From Falsirhodobacter flavus (lineage in GTDB: Bacteria > Pseudomonadota > Alphaproteobacteria > Rhodobacterales > Rhodobacteraceae), in NCBI GenBank assembly GCA_029846755.1, contig JARWBI010000001.1, forward strand, positions 930,001 to 994,000: a DNA stretch of 64,000 bases. The letters are read 5' to 3'. This document shows, piece by piece, positions 25,749 through 38,752 of the stretch (positions are counted from its first letter, which is position 1; every line of letters starts with the position of its first letter). The notes beneath the pieces were generated by a model. It was not told where the DNA came from. It searched no databases and saw nothing but the letters and a program-made list of their open reading frames with translations. The position numbers and the translations under genes are program-made.

Positions 25749-28121
25749 ATGAAACGCACGAAGGGTGGCGTCGGCACGCGCAAGATCGGGCTGCGCCCGG
25801 CTGTCGTTTCGGTTTTCCTTGGCATATCGACGGTGGGCGGCGCCGTGCCACTGATGGCGCAAAGCTACAGCTTCTCGAACGTGGTGGTCGAGGGGAACGA
25901 GCGTGTGGACGCGTCGACCATCCTGTCCTTTGCCGGCATCCAGCGCGGGCAGGCGGTGAGCGGCGGACAACTCAACGACGCGTATCAGCGCATCGTGGAT
26001 TCGGGCCTGTTCGAGACGGTCGAGATCCAGCCGCAGGGCGGCACGCTGCGCATCGTCGTGGCCGAATATCCGATGGTCAACGTCGTCGCGTTCGAGGGCA
26101 ACTCGATCCTGTCGGATGAACGTCTGGCCGAACTCGTCTCGTCGCAGTCACGCCGCGCCTATTCGCCCTCGCAGGCCGAAGCCGACGCGGCGGCGATCAC
26201 CACCGCCTATGCCCAGTCGGGCCGGACGGCTGCCACCGTGACGCCGCAGATCATCCGCCGGTCGCAGAACCGCGTGGATCTCGTCTTCACCGTTGCCGAA
26301 GGACGCCCGACCGAGGTCGAGCGCATCTCTTTCACCGGCAATCGGAGCTTCTCGGACCGCCGCTTGCGGCAGGTGCTGGAAACGCGGCAAGCGGGCTGGC
26401 TGCGCCGCCTGATCTCGGCCGATACCTTCATCGCCGAGCGGGTGGAGCTGGACAAGCAGCTGCTGCGCGACTTCTATCTCTCGCGCGGGTTTGCCGACGT
26501 GCAGATCAACGACGCCTCGGCCGAGATCACGCGCGAGCGCGACGCCTTCTTCATCACCTTCGCCATTCAGGAAGGCCAGCGTTTCCGCATCGGGAACGTG
26601 TCGGTCGCGTCGGAAGTCGAGGGGCTGGATCCGACCGAGTTCCAGGAGGAACTGCGGCTCAAATCCGGCACCTACTATTCCCCCTCGGCCATCGAGACGA
26701 ACACGACCCGGCTTGAAAACGTCGGCGTGCGGCAGGGCCTGAACTTCGTGCGGATCGAGCCGCGGATCACCCGCGACGAACGAGCCGGGCTTTTGAACGT
26801 GCAGTTCACGCTGACCCGCGGCCCGCGCGTCTTCGTCGAACGCATCGACATCGAGGGCAACACGACCACGCAGGATCAGGTGATCCGCCGCCAGTTCCGC
26901 ACGGTCGAAGGCGACCCCTTCAACCCGCGCGAAATCCGCCAATCGGCGGAACGCATCCGTGCGCTCGGCTTCTTCTCGGACGCGCAGGTGGAAAGCCAGC
27001 AGGGTTCGGCGCAGGATCAGGTCGTCGTCAACGTCGATGTCGAAGAACAGCCGACGGGTTCGCTGTCCTTCGGCGTGGCCTATGGCGCCGTGTCGGGCGT
27101 CGGGTTCAACATCGGCTTCTCGGAGTCGAACTTCCTTGGGCGCGGCCAGTATCTGGGGCTGGATATCGGCACCGGCAGCGACAGCGTGAACTCCACGATC
27201 TCGTTCGCGGAACCCGCCTTCCTTGGCCGAGACCTGCGCTTTGGCCTTTCGGCGAACTATACCGAAACCGACCGCGAGAATTCGGATTACAACACCCGGA
27301 TCATCGGCTTCGGCCCCTCCATCGCCTTCCCGGTTTCGGAATACGGTCGTCTGGAACTGCGCTATCGCATCCAGAACGACAAGATCACCGGCGTGCGCAT
27401 TCGTCAGGGCGAGGAGGGCGACGAGGACTTCATCGCAGGCTCGTCCGACATCCTCGTCAAGGAGGAGGAGCAGGGTGCGCTGACGACGAGTTCGGTCGGC
27501 TATACCTGGAGCTATGACACGCGGACGGGCGGGATCAACCCGCTGGGCGGCGTGTTGCTGCGCTTCGGTCAGGACTTCGCGGGTCTGGGCGGGGATGTCG
27601 AATCCATCACGACCAGCTTCCTCGCGCTGGCCGAACGCCGGGTGTGGAACGAGGAACTGACGCTTCGCGCCGTGTTCGAGGGTGGCGCGATTGCCATGCT
27701 GAACGATCAGGAAAGCCGCGTGACCAACCGCTATTTCGGTAATGGGCGCATTCGCGGCTTCGATCCGAACGGCCTTGGTCCGCGCGATCTGAACGCCGAC
27801 AACGAGGATGCGCTGGGCGGCAACTATTTCGCCGTGGCGCGTCTGGAATCCGAATTCCCGCTGGGCCTTCCGGCGGAATACGGCGTGACGGGCGGGCTGT
27901 TCCTCGACGTCGGTTCTGTGTGGGGGCTGGACAACACCTCGGGCGGGAACTTCGGCGGGCAGGAGGTGGACGACAAGGCCTACCTGCGGTCTTCCGTCGG
28001 CTTTGCAGTGTTCTGGACGACGCCCATCGGCCCGCTGCGCTTCAACTTCACCAAGGCGCTGGTGAAGGAGGACTATGACGAAGAGCGCAACTTCGACCTG
28101 ACGCTCTCGACGCAATTCTGA
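25749..28121 (+). CDS. bamA: Outer-membrane protein assembly factor BamA
   Basis: BamA is the essential core of the beta-barrel assembly machine. The 790-residue precursor has a signal peptide ending near PLMAQ, then five POTRA-type repeats (about residues 35-420, starting SYSFSNVVVEGNERVDASTI), and a C-terminal 16-strand barrel. The conserved barrel motif is seen as RIRGFDPNGLGPRD (the VRGF/Y motif), and the protein ends in a terminal Phe, as needed for recognition by Bam itself. It has its own promoter and is coupled to the OmpH-type chaperone gene by a TGATG overlap. Confidence 0.96.
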   Translation: MKRTKGGVGTRKIGLRPAVVSVFLGISTVGGAVPLMAQSYSFSNVVVEGNERVDASTILSFAGIQRGQAVSGGQLNDAYQRIVDSGLFETVEIQPQGGTLRIVVAEYPMVNVVAFEGNSILSDERLAELVSSQSRRAYSPSQAEADAAAITTAYAQSGRTAATVTPQIIRRSQNRVDLVFTVAEGRPTEVERISFTGNRSFSDRRLRQVLETRQAGWLRRLISADTFIAERVELDKQLLRDFYLSRGFADVQINDASAEITRERDAFFITFAIQEGQRFRIGNVSVASEVEGLDPTEFQEELRLKSGTYYSPSAIETNTTRLENVGVRQGLNFVRIEPRITRDERAGLLNVQFTLTRGPRVFVERIDIEGNTTTQDQVIRRQFRTVEGDPFNPREIRQSAERIRALGFFSDAQVESQQGSAQDQVVVNVDVEEQPTGSLSFGVAYGAVSGVGFNIGFSESNFLGRGQYLGLDIGTGSDSVNSTISFAEPAFLGRDLRFGLSANYTETDRENSDYNTRIIGFGPSIAFPVSEYGRLELRYRIQNDKITGVRIRQGEEGDEDFIAGSSDILVKEEEQGALTTSSVGYTWSYDTRTGGINPLGGVLLRFGQDFAGLGGDVESITTSFLALAERRVWNEELTLRAVFEGGAIAMLNDQESRVTNRYFGNGRIRGFDPNGLGPRDLNADNEDALGGNYFAVARLESEFPLGLPAEYGVTGGLFLDVGSVWGLDNTSGGNFGGQEVDDKAYLRSSVGFAVFWTTPIGPLRFNFTKALVKEDYDEERNFDLTLSTQF

Positions 28122-28687
28122 TGCTTCGTGCTGCCGGCCTTGCGGTTGCGCTTCTTGCGGGCGCTGCCGCGGCGCAGGAGCCGCCTGCCGCCAGCGCAGA
28201 AAGCGCGATCCTAACCGTCGTCCCTGAACGCGTGCTGTCGGAATCGCGCGCGGGTCGGGCGATCACCCAGCGTTTCGAGGCTGCGACCCGGTCTCTGGTC
28301 GCCGAAAACCGCTCGATCGAGGCGGCGCTGGAGGCGGAGGAGCGCGATCTGACCGCACGCCGCGCCGTGACCCCGCCGGAGGATTTCGCCCGCATCGCGC
28401 AGGAATTCGACCAGCGGGTGGATGGCATCCGCGACCGTCAGGATGCCAAATCGCGCGACCTGACGCGGCGCCGGGATACCGAAAGACAGGCCTTCTTCGA
28501 AGCGACCATCCCCGTCTTCCGCACCATGATGGAAGAAGCCGGGGCCGTCGCGATCCTTGATCGCACGAGCGTGTTCCTGTCCTTTGATCTGATCGACGTG
28601 ACGGATCAGGCCATCCGCCGGATGGATGCCGAACTGGGCGACGGCGCGGCCATATTCGAAGCCCCGCCCAAGCCGGATGCCCCCTGA
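28121..28687 (+). CDS. Periplasmic chaperone, OmpH/Skp family
   Basis: The 188-residue protein has a short signal peptide ending around AAAAQE. A largely helical, charged middle part (about residues 50-140, [24 protein letters not shown]) forms the coiled-coil arms of the Skp fold. Skp-type chaperones carry unfolded outer-membrane proteins across the periplasm to BamA. Sequence conservation in this family is low, so the call depends on size, signal peptide, coiled coil and its location between bamA and fabZ-lpxA, which is the usual place. Its start overlaps the bamA stop by 1 nt. Confidence 0.85.
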   Translation: MLRAAGLAVALLAGAAAAQEPPAASAESAILTVVPERVLSESRAGRAITQRFEAATRSLVAENRSIEAALEAEERDLTARRAVTPPEDFARIAQEFDQRVDGIRDRQDAKSRDLTRRRDTERQAFFEATIPVFRTMMEEAGAVAILDRTSVFLSFDLIDVTDQAIRRMDAELGDGAAIFEAPPKPDAP

Positions 28688-28691
28688 CGCC

Positions 28692-28720
28692 TTGCCTGCC
28701 CGCCAGCCAGTTGCTAGTCA
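28692..28720 (+). promoter_or_regulatory. Internal sigma-70-type promoter before fabZ
   Basis: TTGCCT (28692-28697), 17 nt, TAGTCA (28715-28720), about 32 nt before the fabZ start. The same -10 and spacing occur before bamA. This would let the lipid A genes be expressed separately from bamA-ompH. Confidence 0.45.
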
Positions 28721-28751
28721 GACAGCGGGGAGACGCCCTTTAGGAGAGACG

Positions 28752-29216
28752 ATGACCGATCCTGCCATCCCGACCGAGGCCGATATCCAGCTGATCCAGC
28801 GGATCATTCCCCACAGGTATCCGTTCCTGCTGGTGGACAAGGTGCGCGATATCGTTCCGATGAAATCGGCGGTGGGCATCAAGAACGTCACCTTCAACGA
28901 GCCTCAGTTCCAGGGCCACTTCCCCGGAATGCCGGTGTTCCCCGGCGTCCAGATCGTCGAGGCGATGGCCCAGACCGCAGCGGTGATGGTCGGCGTTTCC
29001 ATGAACCTCGCCGACAAGAACATGCTGGTTTACTTCATGGGTATCGATTCCTGCAAATTCCGCCGGAAGGTCGGCCCCGGCGACGTGCTGGAGATGACGG
29101 TGACGACCAAGCGCGGTGGCGGCAAGGTCTGGAAATTCGCCGCCTCGGCCACGGTCGATGGCGAACTGGCCGCCGAGGCCGAGTTCACCGCGATGATGGA
29201 ATTCCCGAAAGGATAA
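28752..29216 (+). CDS. fabZ: (3R)-hydroxyacyl-ACP dehydratase FabZ
   Basis: FabZ dehydrates hydroxyacyl-ACP in fatty acid elongation and competes with LpxA for hydroxyacyl-ACP. The 154-residue hot-dog-fold protein shows [14 protein letters not shown] and then the active-site stretch [20 protein letters not shown], with the catalytic His and Glu. I start at [11 protein letters not shown], preceded by AGGAGAG. The gene lies 4 nt before lpxA. Confidence 0.95.
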   Translation: MTDPAIPTEADIQLIQRIIPHRYPFLLVDKVRDIVPMKSAVGIKNVTFNEPQFQGHFPGMPVFPGVQIVEAMAQTAAVMVGVSMNLADKNMLVYFMGIDSCKFRRKVGPGDVLEMTVTTKRGGGKVWKFAASATVDGELAAEAEFTAMMEFPKG

Positions 29217-29220
29217 GCCC

Positions 29221-30000
29221 GTGGCAATTCATCCTTCCGCCATCGTCGATCCTGCCGCCAAGATCGGCGAGGGATGCGAGATCGGCCCCTTTGCCGTCAT
29301 CGGCCCCGAGGTGACGCTTGGCGCCGGCGTCGTCGTCAAGAGCCACGCCGTCGTGACCGGCTGGACCGAGATCGGCGACGACACGGTCATCTTCCCCTTC
29401 GCCGTCGTCGGCGAGGTGCCGCAAGACCTGAAATACAAGGGCGAGCGGACGCGTCTGATCGTCGGCAAACGCTGCCGCATCCGCGAGGGCGCGACGCTGA
29501 ACCTTGGCACCGAGGGCGGCGGCGGCGTGACGCAGGTTGGCGACGACTGCCTGATGATGACCGGCAGCCATGTCGGACATGACGCCATCGTCGGCAACCG
29601 CGTGATCCTTGCCAACCAGGCGGCGGTCGCGGGGCATTGCATCCTTGGCGACGACGTGATCGTCGGCGGGCTGTCGGGCATCCACCAATGGGTGCGCGTC
29701 GGACGCGGGGCGATCATCGGCGCTGTCACGATGGTAACCAATGACGTCCTGCCACATGGTCTGGTGCAGGGTCCGCGCGGCGAGCTCGACGGGCTGAACC
29801 TCGTGGGGCTGAAGCGCCGCGGGGTCAGCCGCCCCGAGATCACCGCGCTTCGGGCGGGATACCAGATGCTGGCGCAGGGCGAGGGCACCTTCCTCGACCG
29901 CGCGCGCCGTCTGCATGACGAGACCGACAGCGATCATGTGCGCGAGATGACCGATTTCATCCTTGCCGCCACAGACAGATCCTTTCTGACGCCGAAATGA
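29221..30000 (+). CDS. lpxA: UDP-N-acetylglucosamine acyltransferase
   Basis: LpxA transfers a hydroxyacyl chain from ACP to UDP-GlcNAc, the first step of lipid A synthesis. The 259-residue protein shows the left-handed beta-helix built from hexapeptide repeats (for example IGEGCEIGPFAVIG), and the catalytic His lies in MTGSHVGHDAIVG. The start codon is GTG, with AAGGA upstream. Its ATGA overlap with lpxI couples the two genes. Confidence 0.96.
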   Translation: MAIHPSAIVDPAAKIGEGCEIGPFAVIGPEVTLGAGVVVKSHAVVTGWTEIGDDTVIFPFAVVGEVPQDLKYKGERTRLIVGKRCRIREGATLNLGTEGGGGVTQVGDDCLMMTGSHVGHDAIVGNRVILANQAAVAGHCILGDDVIVGGLSGIHQWVRVGRGAIIGAVTMVTNDVLPHGLVQGPRGELDGLNLVGLKRRGVSRPEITALRAGYQMLAQGEGTFLDRARRLHDETDSDHVREMTDFILAATDRSFLTPK

Positions 30001-30779
30001 GCCGGACCGCGATAATCGCCGGGCAGGGCGGTCTTCCCGCCGCGCTTGCCAAGGCTTTGGACGATCCGCTTGTTGCGGCGCTGGACGGATTCATGCCGGC
30101 TGGAATCGAGCCGCATATCGTGTTCCGGCTGGAACGTCTGGCGCTGTTCCTGCGCGAATTGCACCAGCGCGGTGTCGGCCGGGTGATCTTTGCCGGGGCG
30201 GTGCGCCGCCCACGGCTTGATCCTTCGCTGTTCGATCCGGCTACGGCGACGCTCGTTCCGCGCCTTCTTGCGGCGATGCAGGGCGGCGACGACGCAACCC
30301 TTCGCGCGGTCATCGCCTTGTTCGAGGAGGAGGGATTTGCGGTCGAGGGCGTCGAGGCACTTGCGCCCGAACTCGTGCCTTCGGCGGGGATGCTGTCCGG
30401 CACGGCGGATGAGGGGATGGCCCGCGATGCGGAGCGTGCGGCGGCGATCGTCGCGGCGCTTGGCGGCGTGGATGTCGGTCAGGGAGCCGTCGTCGCGCAG
30501 GGGCTTTGCCTTGCGGTCGAGGCGTTGCCCGGAACCGATGCGATGCTGGACTGGGTAGCTGCCACGCGCGAAGGGGCAGGCGGCGTCTTCTACAAGGCGC
30601 CGAAGCCCGGGCAGGACCGCCGGGTCGATCTGCCAACGCTGGGTGTCGATACCGTGGAAAGGGTCGCCAACGCGCGCCTTGACTGTATCGCGTGGGAGGC
30701 GGGCGGCGTCATCGTGCTGGATCGCGGCGCTGTGGTCGCGGCGGCTGAATCGCACGGAATAACGCTATGGGCGCGCTGA
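29997..30779 (+). CDS. lpxI: UDP-2,3-diacylglucosamine diphosphatase LpxI
   Basis: LpxI hydrolyses UDP-2,3-diacylglucosamine to lipid X and replaces the unrelated LpxH in alphaproteobacteria. The 260-residue protein has AIIAGQGGLPAALA at the start and the C-terminal block [24 protein letters not shown], with ALDGFMPAGIEP between. These match the family formerly called DUF1009. It is coupled by overlaps to lpxA (4 nt) and lpxB (13 nt), the enzymes acting before and after it in the pathway. Confidence 0.93.
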   Translation: MSRTAIIAGQGGLPAALAKALDDPLVAALDGFMPAGIEPHIVFRLERLALFLRELHQRGVGRVIFAGAVRRPRLDPSLFDPATATLVPRLLAAMQGGDDATLRAVIALFEEEGFAVEGVEALAPELVPSAGMLSGTADEGMARDAERAAAIVAALGGVDVGQGAVVAQGLCLAVEALPGTDAMLDWVAATREGAGGVFYKAPKPGQDRRVDLPTLGVDTVERVANARLDCIAWEAGGVIVLDRGAVVAAAESHGITLWAR

Positions 30780-31903
30780 GCTTCTTCCTCATCGCGGGCG
30801 AGCCTTCGGGCGACCGGCTGGGTGCGGCGCTGATGGCCGGTCTGCGTCAATCGCTGCCGGATGTGTCATTCCAGGGCGTCGGCGGTCCGCTGATGCAGGC
30901 GGAAGGGTTAGAGAGCATCTTTCCCATGGAGGAGCTTTCGGTGATGGGAATCGCCGAAGTGCTTCCGAAGTATCGCCAATTGAAACGAAGGATCGCGGAA
31001 GCGGCAAAGGCAGCGGTCGAGGCGAACCCGGCTGCGCTGATTACCATCGATTCGCCCGATTTCAACCTGCGCGTCGCGGCGCTGGTGAAGGCAGAACGAC
31101 CGGCGATGAAGGTGATTCACTATGTCGCCCCTTCTGTCTGGGCGTGGCGTCCGAAGCGCGCGCAGAAGATGGCGAAGGTGGTGGATCACGTCCTCGCGCT
31201 CTTGCCGTTCGAACCGCCATATATGACCGCCGCCGGGATGAGCTGCGATTTCGTGGGCCACCCCGTCGTGTCCGAGGAGCGGGCGACCGCCTCCGAAGCG
31301 GCGGCGTTCCGCGAGAATCTTGGATCCGATCCGCTGATCCTTGCGCTGCCCGGCTCGCGCCGTGGCGAGGTCACGCGCCTTGCGCCGATCATCGGCGAGG
31401 TGCTGGGCGAGGTGAAGAAGATCCACCCGAATGTCGGCGTATTGCTTCCCACCGTACGGGGCGTGGCCGATCTGGTGCGCAATCTGACCGCGAACTGGCC
31501 TGTGCAGCCGCGCATCATCGAGGATGCTGCGGGAAAACGTGTTGCCTTCAGGGCGGCGGATGTGGCGATCGCAGCCTCGGGGACGGTTTCGCTGGAACTT
31601 GCCGCGAACAGAGTGCCGATGGTGGTGGCCTATCGGCTCAACCCTATCTCCATGTGGCTGATGCAGCGGATGGCGTTGATTGATACGGTGACGCTGGTCA
31701 ACCTCGTCTCGGACACGCGAACGGTGCCGGAGTTTCTGGGAGACGATTGCCGTGCCGCGGCGATTGCCCCGGCGCTTCTGTCGCTCCTGGACGGCGCCCC
31801 TGCACAGGTCGCCGCGATGGAGGAGACGATGCGCCGCCTTGGCGAGGGCGATACGCCCCCGGGCCTGCGAGCGGCGCAATCGGTGATCCGCTTCCTGGGT
31901 TAG
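30767..31903 (+). CDS. lpxB: Lipid-A-disaccharide synthase
   Basis: LpxB joins lipid X and UDP-2,3-diacylglucosamine into the lipid A disaccharide at the inner membrane. The 378-residue protein has [16 protein letters not shown] at its start, [10 protein letters not shown], and the [14 protein letters not shown] block, followed by [11 protein letters not shown], all typical of this GT19 glycosyltransferase. It starts inside the end of lpxI (13-nt overlap). Its stop overlaps that of the convergent mnmA by 4 nt (TTAG). Confidence 0.95.
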   Translation: MGALSFFLIAGEPSGDRLGAALMAGLRQSLPDVSFQGVGGPLMQAEGLESIFPMEELSVMGIAEVLPKYRQLKRRIAEAAKAAVEANPAALITIDSPDFNLRVAALVKAERPAMKVIHYVAPSVWAWRPKRAQKMAKVVDHVLALLPFEPPYMTAAGMSCDFVGHPVVSEERATASEAAAFRENLGSDPLILALPGSRRGEVTRLAPIIGEVLGEVKKIHPNVGVLLPTVRGVADLVRNLTANWPVQPRIIEDAAGKRVAFRAADVAIAASGTVSLELAANRVPMVVAYRLNPISMWLMQRMALIDTVTLVNLVSDTRTVPEFLGDDCRAAAIAPALLSLLDGAPAQVAAMEETMRRLGEGDTPPGLRAAQSVIRFLG

Positions 31904-33036
31904 CGTCCGCGCCAAATCCAGCCGCCGCCGAAGATGCGGCTGCCCTCGGGCGCATAGAAAACGCAGGCCTGACCTGCAGATACCCCATCCTCCGGCGAAA
32001 GGAGTTCCACCTCGGCCTCGGTGGCCGAGATCGGCCGCAGGATCGCCGGGCGCGGCGCACGGGTGGAACGGACCTTCACGTTCACATGCCATTCGGGACG
32101 CGAATCGAAGGCCCCATCCCCCAACCAGTTCACCTCGCGCACAGGGATGATCCGTGTCGACAGCGCCTCTTTGGGGCCGACGATCACATGGCGCAGGTCT
32201 GGGTCGAGCCGCACGACGTAAAGCGGATCGCCAAGGCCCCCGATGCCCAGACCCCGACGCTGCCCCACGGTATAGTGGATCACGCCGCGATGCTGGCCCA
32301 GCACGTTGCCTGCCATGTCCACGATGTCGCCGGGATCGGCGGCACCGGGGCGCAGCTTTTCGATCACGGCGGCATAATCGCCGTTCGGCACGAAGCAGAT
32401 GTCCTGACTGTCGGGCTTGTCCGCCACCGCAAGGCCATAGCGCGCGGCCAGCGCCCGCGTTTCCGCCTTCGACGCCAGATGTCCCAGCGGAAACCGCAAA
32501 TAGGACAGCTGTTCGGCCGTGGTCGAGAACAGGAAATAGCTCTGGTCGCGATTCGCATCGGTTGCGCAATGCAGCTCCGGCCCCGTGTTGCCCATTTTGC
32601 GCTGGATGTAATGGCCGGTCGCCATGCAGTCCGCGTCCAGATCCTTTGCAGTTTGCAGCAGGTCCTTGAACTTCACGCGCTCGTTGCAGCGGATGCAGGG
32701 GACGGGGGTCGCACCGGCCAGATAGGCATCGGCGAATTCGTCGATCACCGCCTCGCGGAAGGTATTTTCATAGTCGAGGACATAGTGGGGAAAGCCCATC
32801 TCCTCGGCCACGCGGCGGGCGTCGTGGATGTCGCGGCCAGCGCAACAGGCGCCCTTCTTGGCCAGCGCCGCGCCGTGATCGTAAAGCTGAAGCGTCACGC
32901 CCACGACGTCATAGCCTTCCTCCTTCAGCTGGGCCGCCACGACCGAACTGTCCACGCCGCCCGACATCGCAACGACGACGCGCGTTTGGGCCGGGGGCTT
33001 GGCAAAGCCCAGCGAGTTGAGGGGGTGGTCCAGCAT
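31900..33036 (-). CDS. mnmA: tRNA-specific 2-thiouridylase
   Basis: MnmA thiolates U34 in tRNAs for Lys, Glu and Gln. The 378-residue protein has the PP-loop [12 protein letters not shown], the two active-site Cys regions ([11 protein letters not shown] and [11 protein letters not shown]) and the conserved [13 protein letters not shown]. An extra double Cys (GACCAG) is also present, as in relatives. I start at [10 protein letters not shown]; the longer frame upstream reaches past a promoter and has no family features. A clear promoter lies 33 nt upstream. Confidence 0.95.
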   Translation of the reverse strand: MLDHPLNSLGFAKPPAQTRVVVAMSGGVDSSVVAAQLKEEGYDVVGVTLQLYDHGAALAKKGACCAGRDIHDARRVAEEMGFPHYVLDYENTFREAVIDEFADAYLAGATPVPCIRCNERVKFKDLLQTAKDLDADCMATGHYIQRKMGNTGPELHCATDANRDQSYFLFSTTAEQLSYLRFPLGHLASKAETRALAARYGLAVADKPDSQDICFVPNGDYAAVIEKLRPGAADPGDIVDMAGNVLGQHRGVIHYTVGQRRGLGIGGLGDPLYVVRLDPDLRHVIVGPKEALSTRIIPVREVNWLGDGAFDSRPEWHVNVKVRSTRAPRPAILRPISATEAEVELLSPEDGVSAGQACVFYAPEGSRIFGGGWIWRGR

Positions 33037-33068
33037 GGCAAAGATTCCGGGTGTCGGGAAACCTGACG

Positions 33069-33096
33069 AATATAGGAAAATGCCATCTATCCTCAA
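33069..33096 (-). promoter_or_regulatory. Sigma-70-type promoter for mnmA
   Basis: On the minus strand TTGAGG (33096-33091), 16 nt, TATATT (33074-33069). The start codon is 33 nt downstream of the -10 hexamer. Confidence 0.55.
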
Positions 33097-33159
33097 CCCC
33101 CCGGCTTCACGCTTGCTTAATTGTGACAGTCCCATGATGCCTTCCAGAGAGGAAGTGCC

Positions 33160-33438
33160 ATGTATCTAAAACGCGTCTCCGGCCCTCGTCATGTCTCGTT
33201 GCCCGACGGCACGCTGCTGACCCGCGCCGATCTTCCGCCGCCCGAAACCCGCCGCTGGGTCGCAAGCCGCAAGGCGATCGTGGTCAAGGCGGTCGTCCAT
33301 GGGCTGATTACCGAACAGGAGGCGCTGGAAAAATATGCGCTCTCGCCCGAGGAATTCGCGCTGTGGCGCGATGCGATCGAAAATCATGGGGAAAAGGCGT
33401 TGAAAGTGACGGCGATCCAGAAGTATCGACAACTTTAA
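33160..33438 (+). CDS. sciP: CtrA inhibitor SciP (DUF1153)
   Basis: SciP is a small helix-turn-helix protein that binds CtrA-controlled promoters and CtrA itself and blocks CtrA-dependent transcription in alphaproteobacteria. The 92-residue protein matches over its whole length: [18 protein letters not shown] then [22 protein letters not shown], the helix-turn-helix. GAGAGGAAG precedes the ATG. It lies directly before ctrA in the same direction with 93 nt between, so the activator and its antagonist may be co-regulated. Confidence 0.92.
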   Translation: MYLKRVSGPRHVSLPDGTLLTRADLPPPETRRWVASRKAIVVKAVVHGLITEQEALEKYALSPEEFALWRDAIENHGEKALKVTAIQKYRQL

Positions 33439-33476
33439 ATTGTTTTCGTTTTTGCGGTGTAGACAGTAACGCGTGA

Positions 33477-33512
33477 TTAACCATTGGCTGCAAATGTGCG
33501 TTAACGGTTAAT
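33477..33512. promoter_or_regulatory. Cluster of CtrA half-sites in the ctrA upstream region
   Basis: The full half-site TTAACCAT (33477-33484) is followed by TTAACGGTTAAT (33501-33512), which holds a TTAAC in each orientation. They lie 20-55 nt before the ctrA start. Autoregulation by CtrA is inferred from the motif. Confidence 0.5.
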
Positions 33513-33531
33513 GGATCAAGCGGAGCTGGGA

Positions 33532-34239
33532 ATGCGGATACTTCTGGTCGAGGATGACCCCACGACGTCGCGCAGCATCGAGCTGATGCTGACACATGCC
33601 AACCTCAACGTCTATTGCACGGACATGGGCGAAGATGGCATCGACCTTGCCAAGCTCTACGACTACGATCTGATCCTTCTGGACCTGAACCTGCCGGACA
33701 TGAGCGGGCATGAGGTGCTGCGCCAGCTTCGCCTTGCACGGATCGACACGCCGATCCTGATCCTTTCGGGGTCGGACGATACCGACAACAAGATCAAGGG
33801 CTTCGGCTTTGGCGCCGACGATTACCTGACCAAACCGTTCCACCGCGAAGAACTGGTCGCCCGTATCCACGCCATCATCCGCCGGTCCAAGGGCCATTCG
33901 CAATCGGTGATCCGCACGGGCGCGGTTTCGGTGAACCTCGACGCCAAGACGGTCGATGTCGAGGGCAAGACGGTGCATCTGACCGGCAAGGAATACCAGA
34001 TGCTGGAATTGCTGAGCCTGCGCAAAGGCACGACCCTGACGAAAGAGATGTTCCTGAACCATCTTTACGGCGGCATGGACGAGCCCGAACTGAAGATCAT
34101 CGACGTCTTCATCTGCAAGCTGCGCAAGAAGCTGGTCGAGGCGACGGGCGGGGCGAACTACATCGAGACCGTCTGGGGGCGCGGATATGTGCTGCGCGAT
34201 CCGGTGCCCGACGCGCCGCGTCTGGCGGCAAGCGCCTGA
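33532..34239 (+). CDS. ctrA: Cell-cycle response regulator CtrA
   Basis: CtrA is the OmpR-type master regulator that controls division, motility and, in Rhodobacterales, gene transfer agents and other late functions. The 235-residue protein starts [17 protein letters not shown]; the phosphorylated residue is D51 in [13 protein letters not shown]. The C-terminal winged-helix DNA-binding domain includes [21 protein letters not shown] and ends near [13 protein letters not shown] start at MRILLVED rather than seven codons earlier, since that is where the receiver fold begins and GGAG lies just upstream. ChpT, which phosphorylates CtrA, is encoded at 62.9-63.5 kb and SciP directly upstream. Confidence 0.97.
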   Translation: MRILLVEDDPTTSRSIELMLTHANLNVYCTDMGEDGIDLAKLYDYDLILLDLNLPDMSGHEVLRQLRLARIDTPILILSGSDDTDNKIKGFGFGADDYLTKPFHREELVARIHAIIRRSKGHSQSVIRTGAVSVNLDAKTVDVEGKTVHLTGKEYQMLELLSLRKGTTLTKEMFLNHLYGGMDEPELKIIDVFICKLRKKLVEATGGANYIETVWGRGYVLRDPVPDAPRLAASA

Positions 34240-34271
34240 GGGGGCTGGACTGTCCCGGCATCGCTTTCTAA

Positions 34272-38491
<4,220 letters not shown>

Positions 38492-38493
38492 AG

Positions 38494-38519
38494 GTTCCTA
38501 ATAAGTTCTTTACTTGTTC
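38494..38519 (+). promoter_or_regulatory. Tandem LexA-type operator, GTTC-N7-GTTC-N7-GTTC
   Basis: GTTC occurs at 38494-38497, 38505-38508 and 38516-38519, an exact 11-bp period. GTTC-N7-GTTC is the known LexA (SOS) box of alphaproteobacteria, and here two boxes share the middle element. They lie between the recG stop and the small gene. The repeat is seen directly; binding by LexA is inferred. Confidence 0.75.
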
Positions 38520-38536
38520 CTCGAATCATGAGAACA

Positions 38537-38565
38537 ATCAGGCAACAGAAACGGAGTTGCCTGAT
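38537..38565 (+). promoter_or_regulatory. Hairpin over the start codon of the 39-residue gene
   Basis: A perfect 10-bp stem ATCAGGCAAC (38537-38546)/GTTGCCTGAT (38556-38565) has a 9-nt loop containing CGGA of the Shine-Dalgarno. The 3' arm includes the first two bases of the ATG. In the mRNA this could hold translation low or make it conditional. Confidence 0.5.
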
Positions 38566-38683
38566 GATTGACCAGATCACCACGATCCTTTCGAATTCCC
38601 GCCGCGCCTTCATCGAGGACGTTCTGGGCACCGTCGCGGTGTTCACGCTGCTGTTCGGCGCGCTCCACCTGCCATTGCTATAG
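38564..38683 (+). CDS. Small hydrophobic SOS-type protein, 39 residues
   Basis: The reading frame starts MIDQITTILSNSRRAFIEDVLG and ends HLPLL. The first 19 residues are polar with a double Arg; residues 20-39 form one hydrophobic segment long enough to span the membrane. CGGAG lies 8 nt upstream of the ATG. The gene has a double LexA-type operator and a promoter before it and a strong terminator after it, so it forms a complete unit. I do not recognise the sequence. The architecture resembles SidA of Caulobacter, a short SOS-induced membrane protein that blocks division, but no sequence relation can be claimed. The alternative is a short type I toxin-like peptide. Its size makes it easy for gene finders to miss. 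Confidence 0.65.
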   Translation: MIDQITTILSNSRRAFIEDVLGTVAVFTLLFGALHLPLL

Positions 38684-38723
38684 GTTCCTGCCCGCGTGTC
38701 CCCCCGCTGTGACACGCCTGACT

Positions 38724-38752
38724 GCCGCCGCCCGAAAGGGTGGCGGCTTTTT
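38724..38752 (+). terminator. Rho-independent terminator after the 39-residue gene
   Basis: A 10-bp stem GCCGCCGCCC/GGGTGGCGGC with a GAAA tetraloop is followed by TTTTT. The last bases overlap the stop codon of the convergent Fe-S scaffold-like gene. Confidence 0.9.

Noticed and set aside
38515-38537. TTGTTC...GAACAA as an inverted LexA site
   Set aside because: The known alphaproteobacterial LexA box is a direct repeat. The spacing here is too long, so I count only the three GTTC direct repeats.
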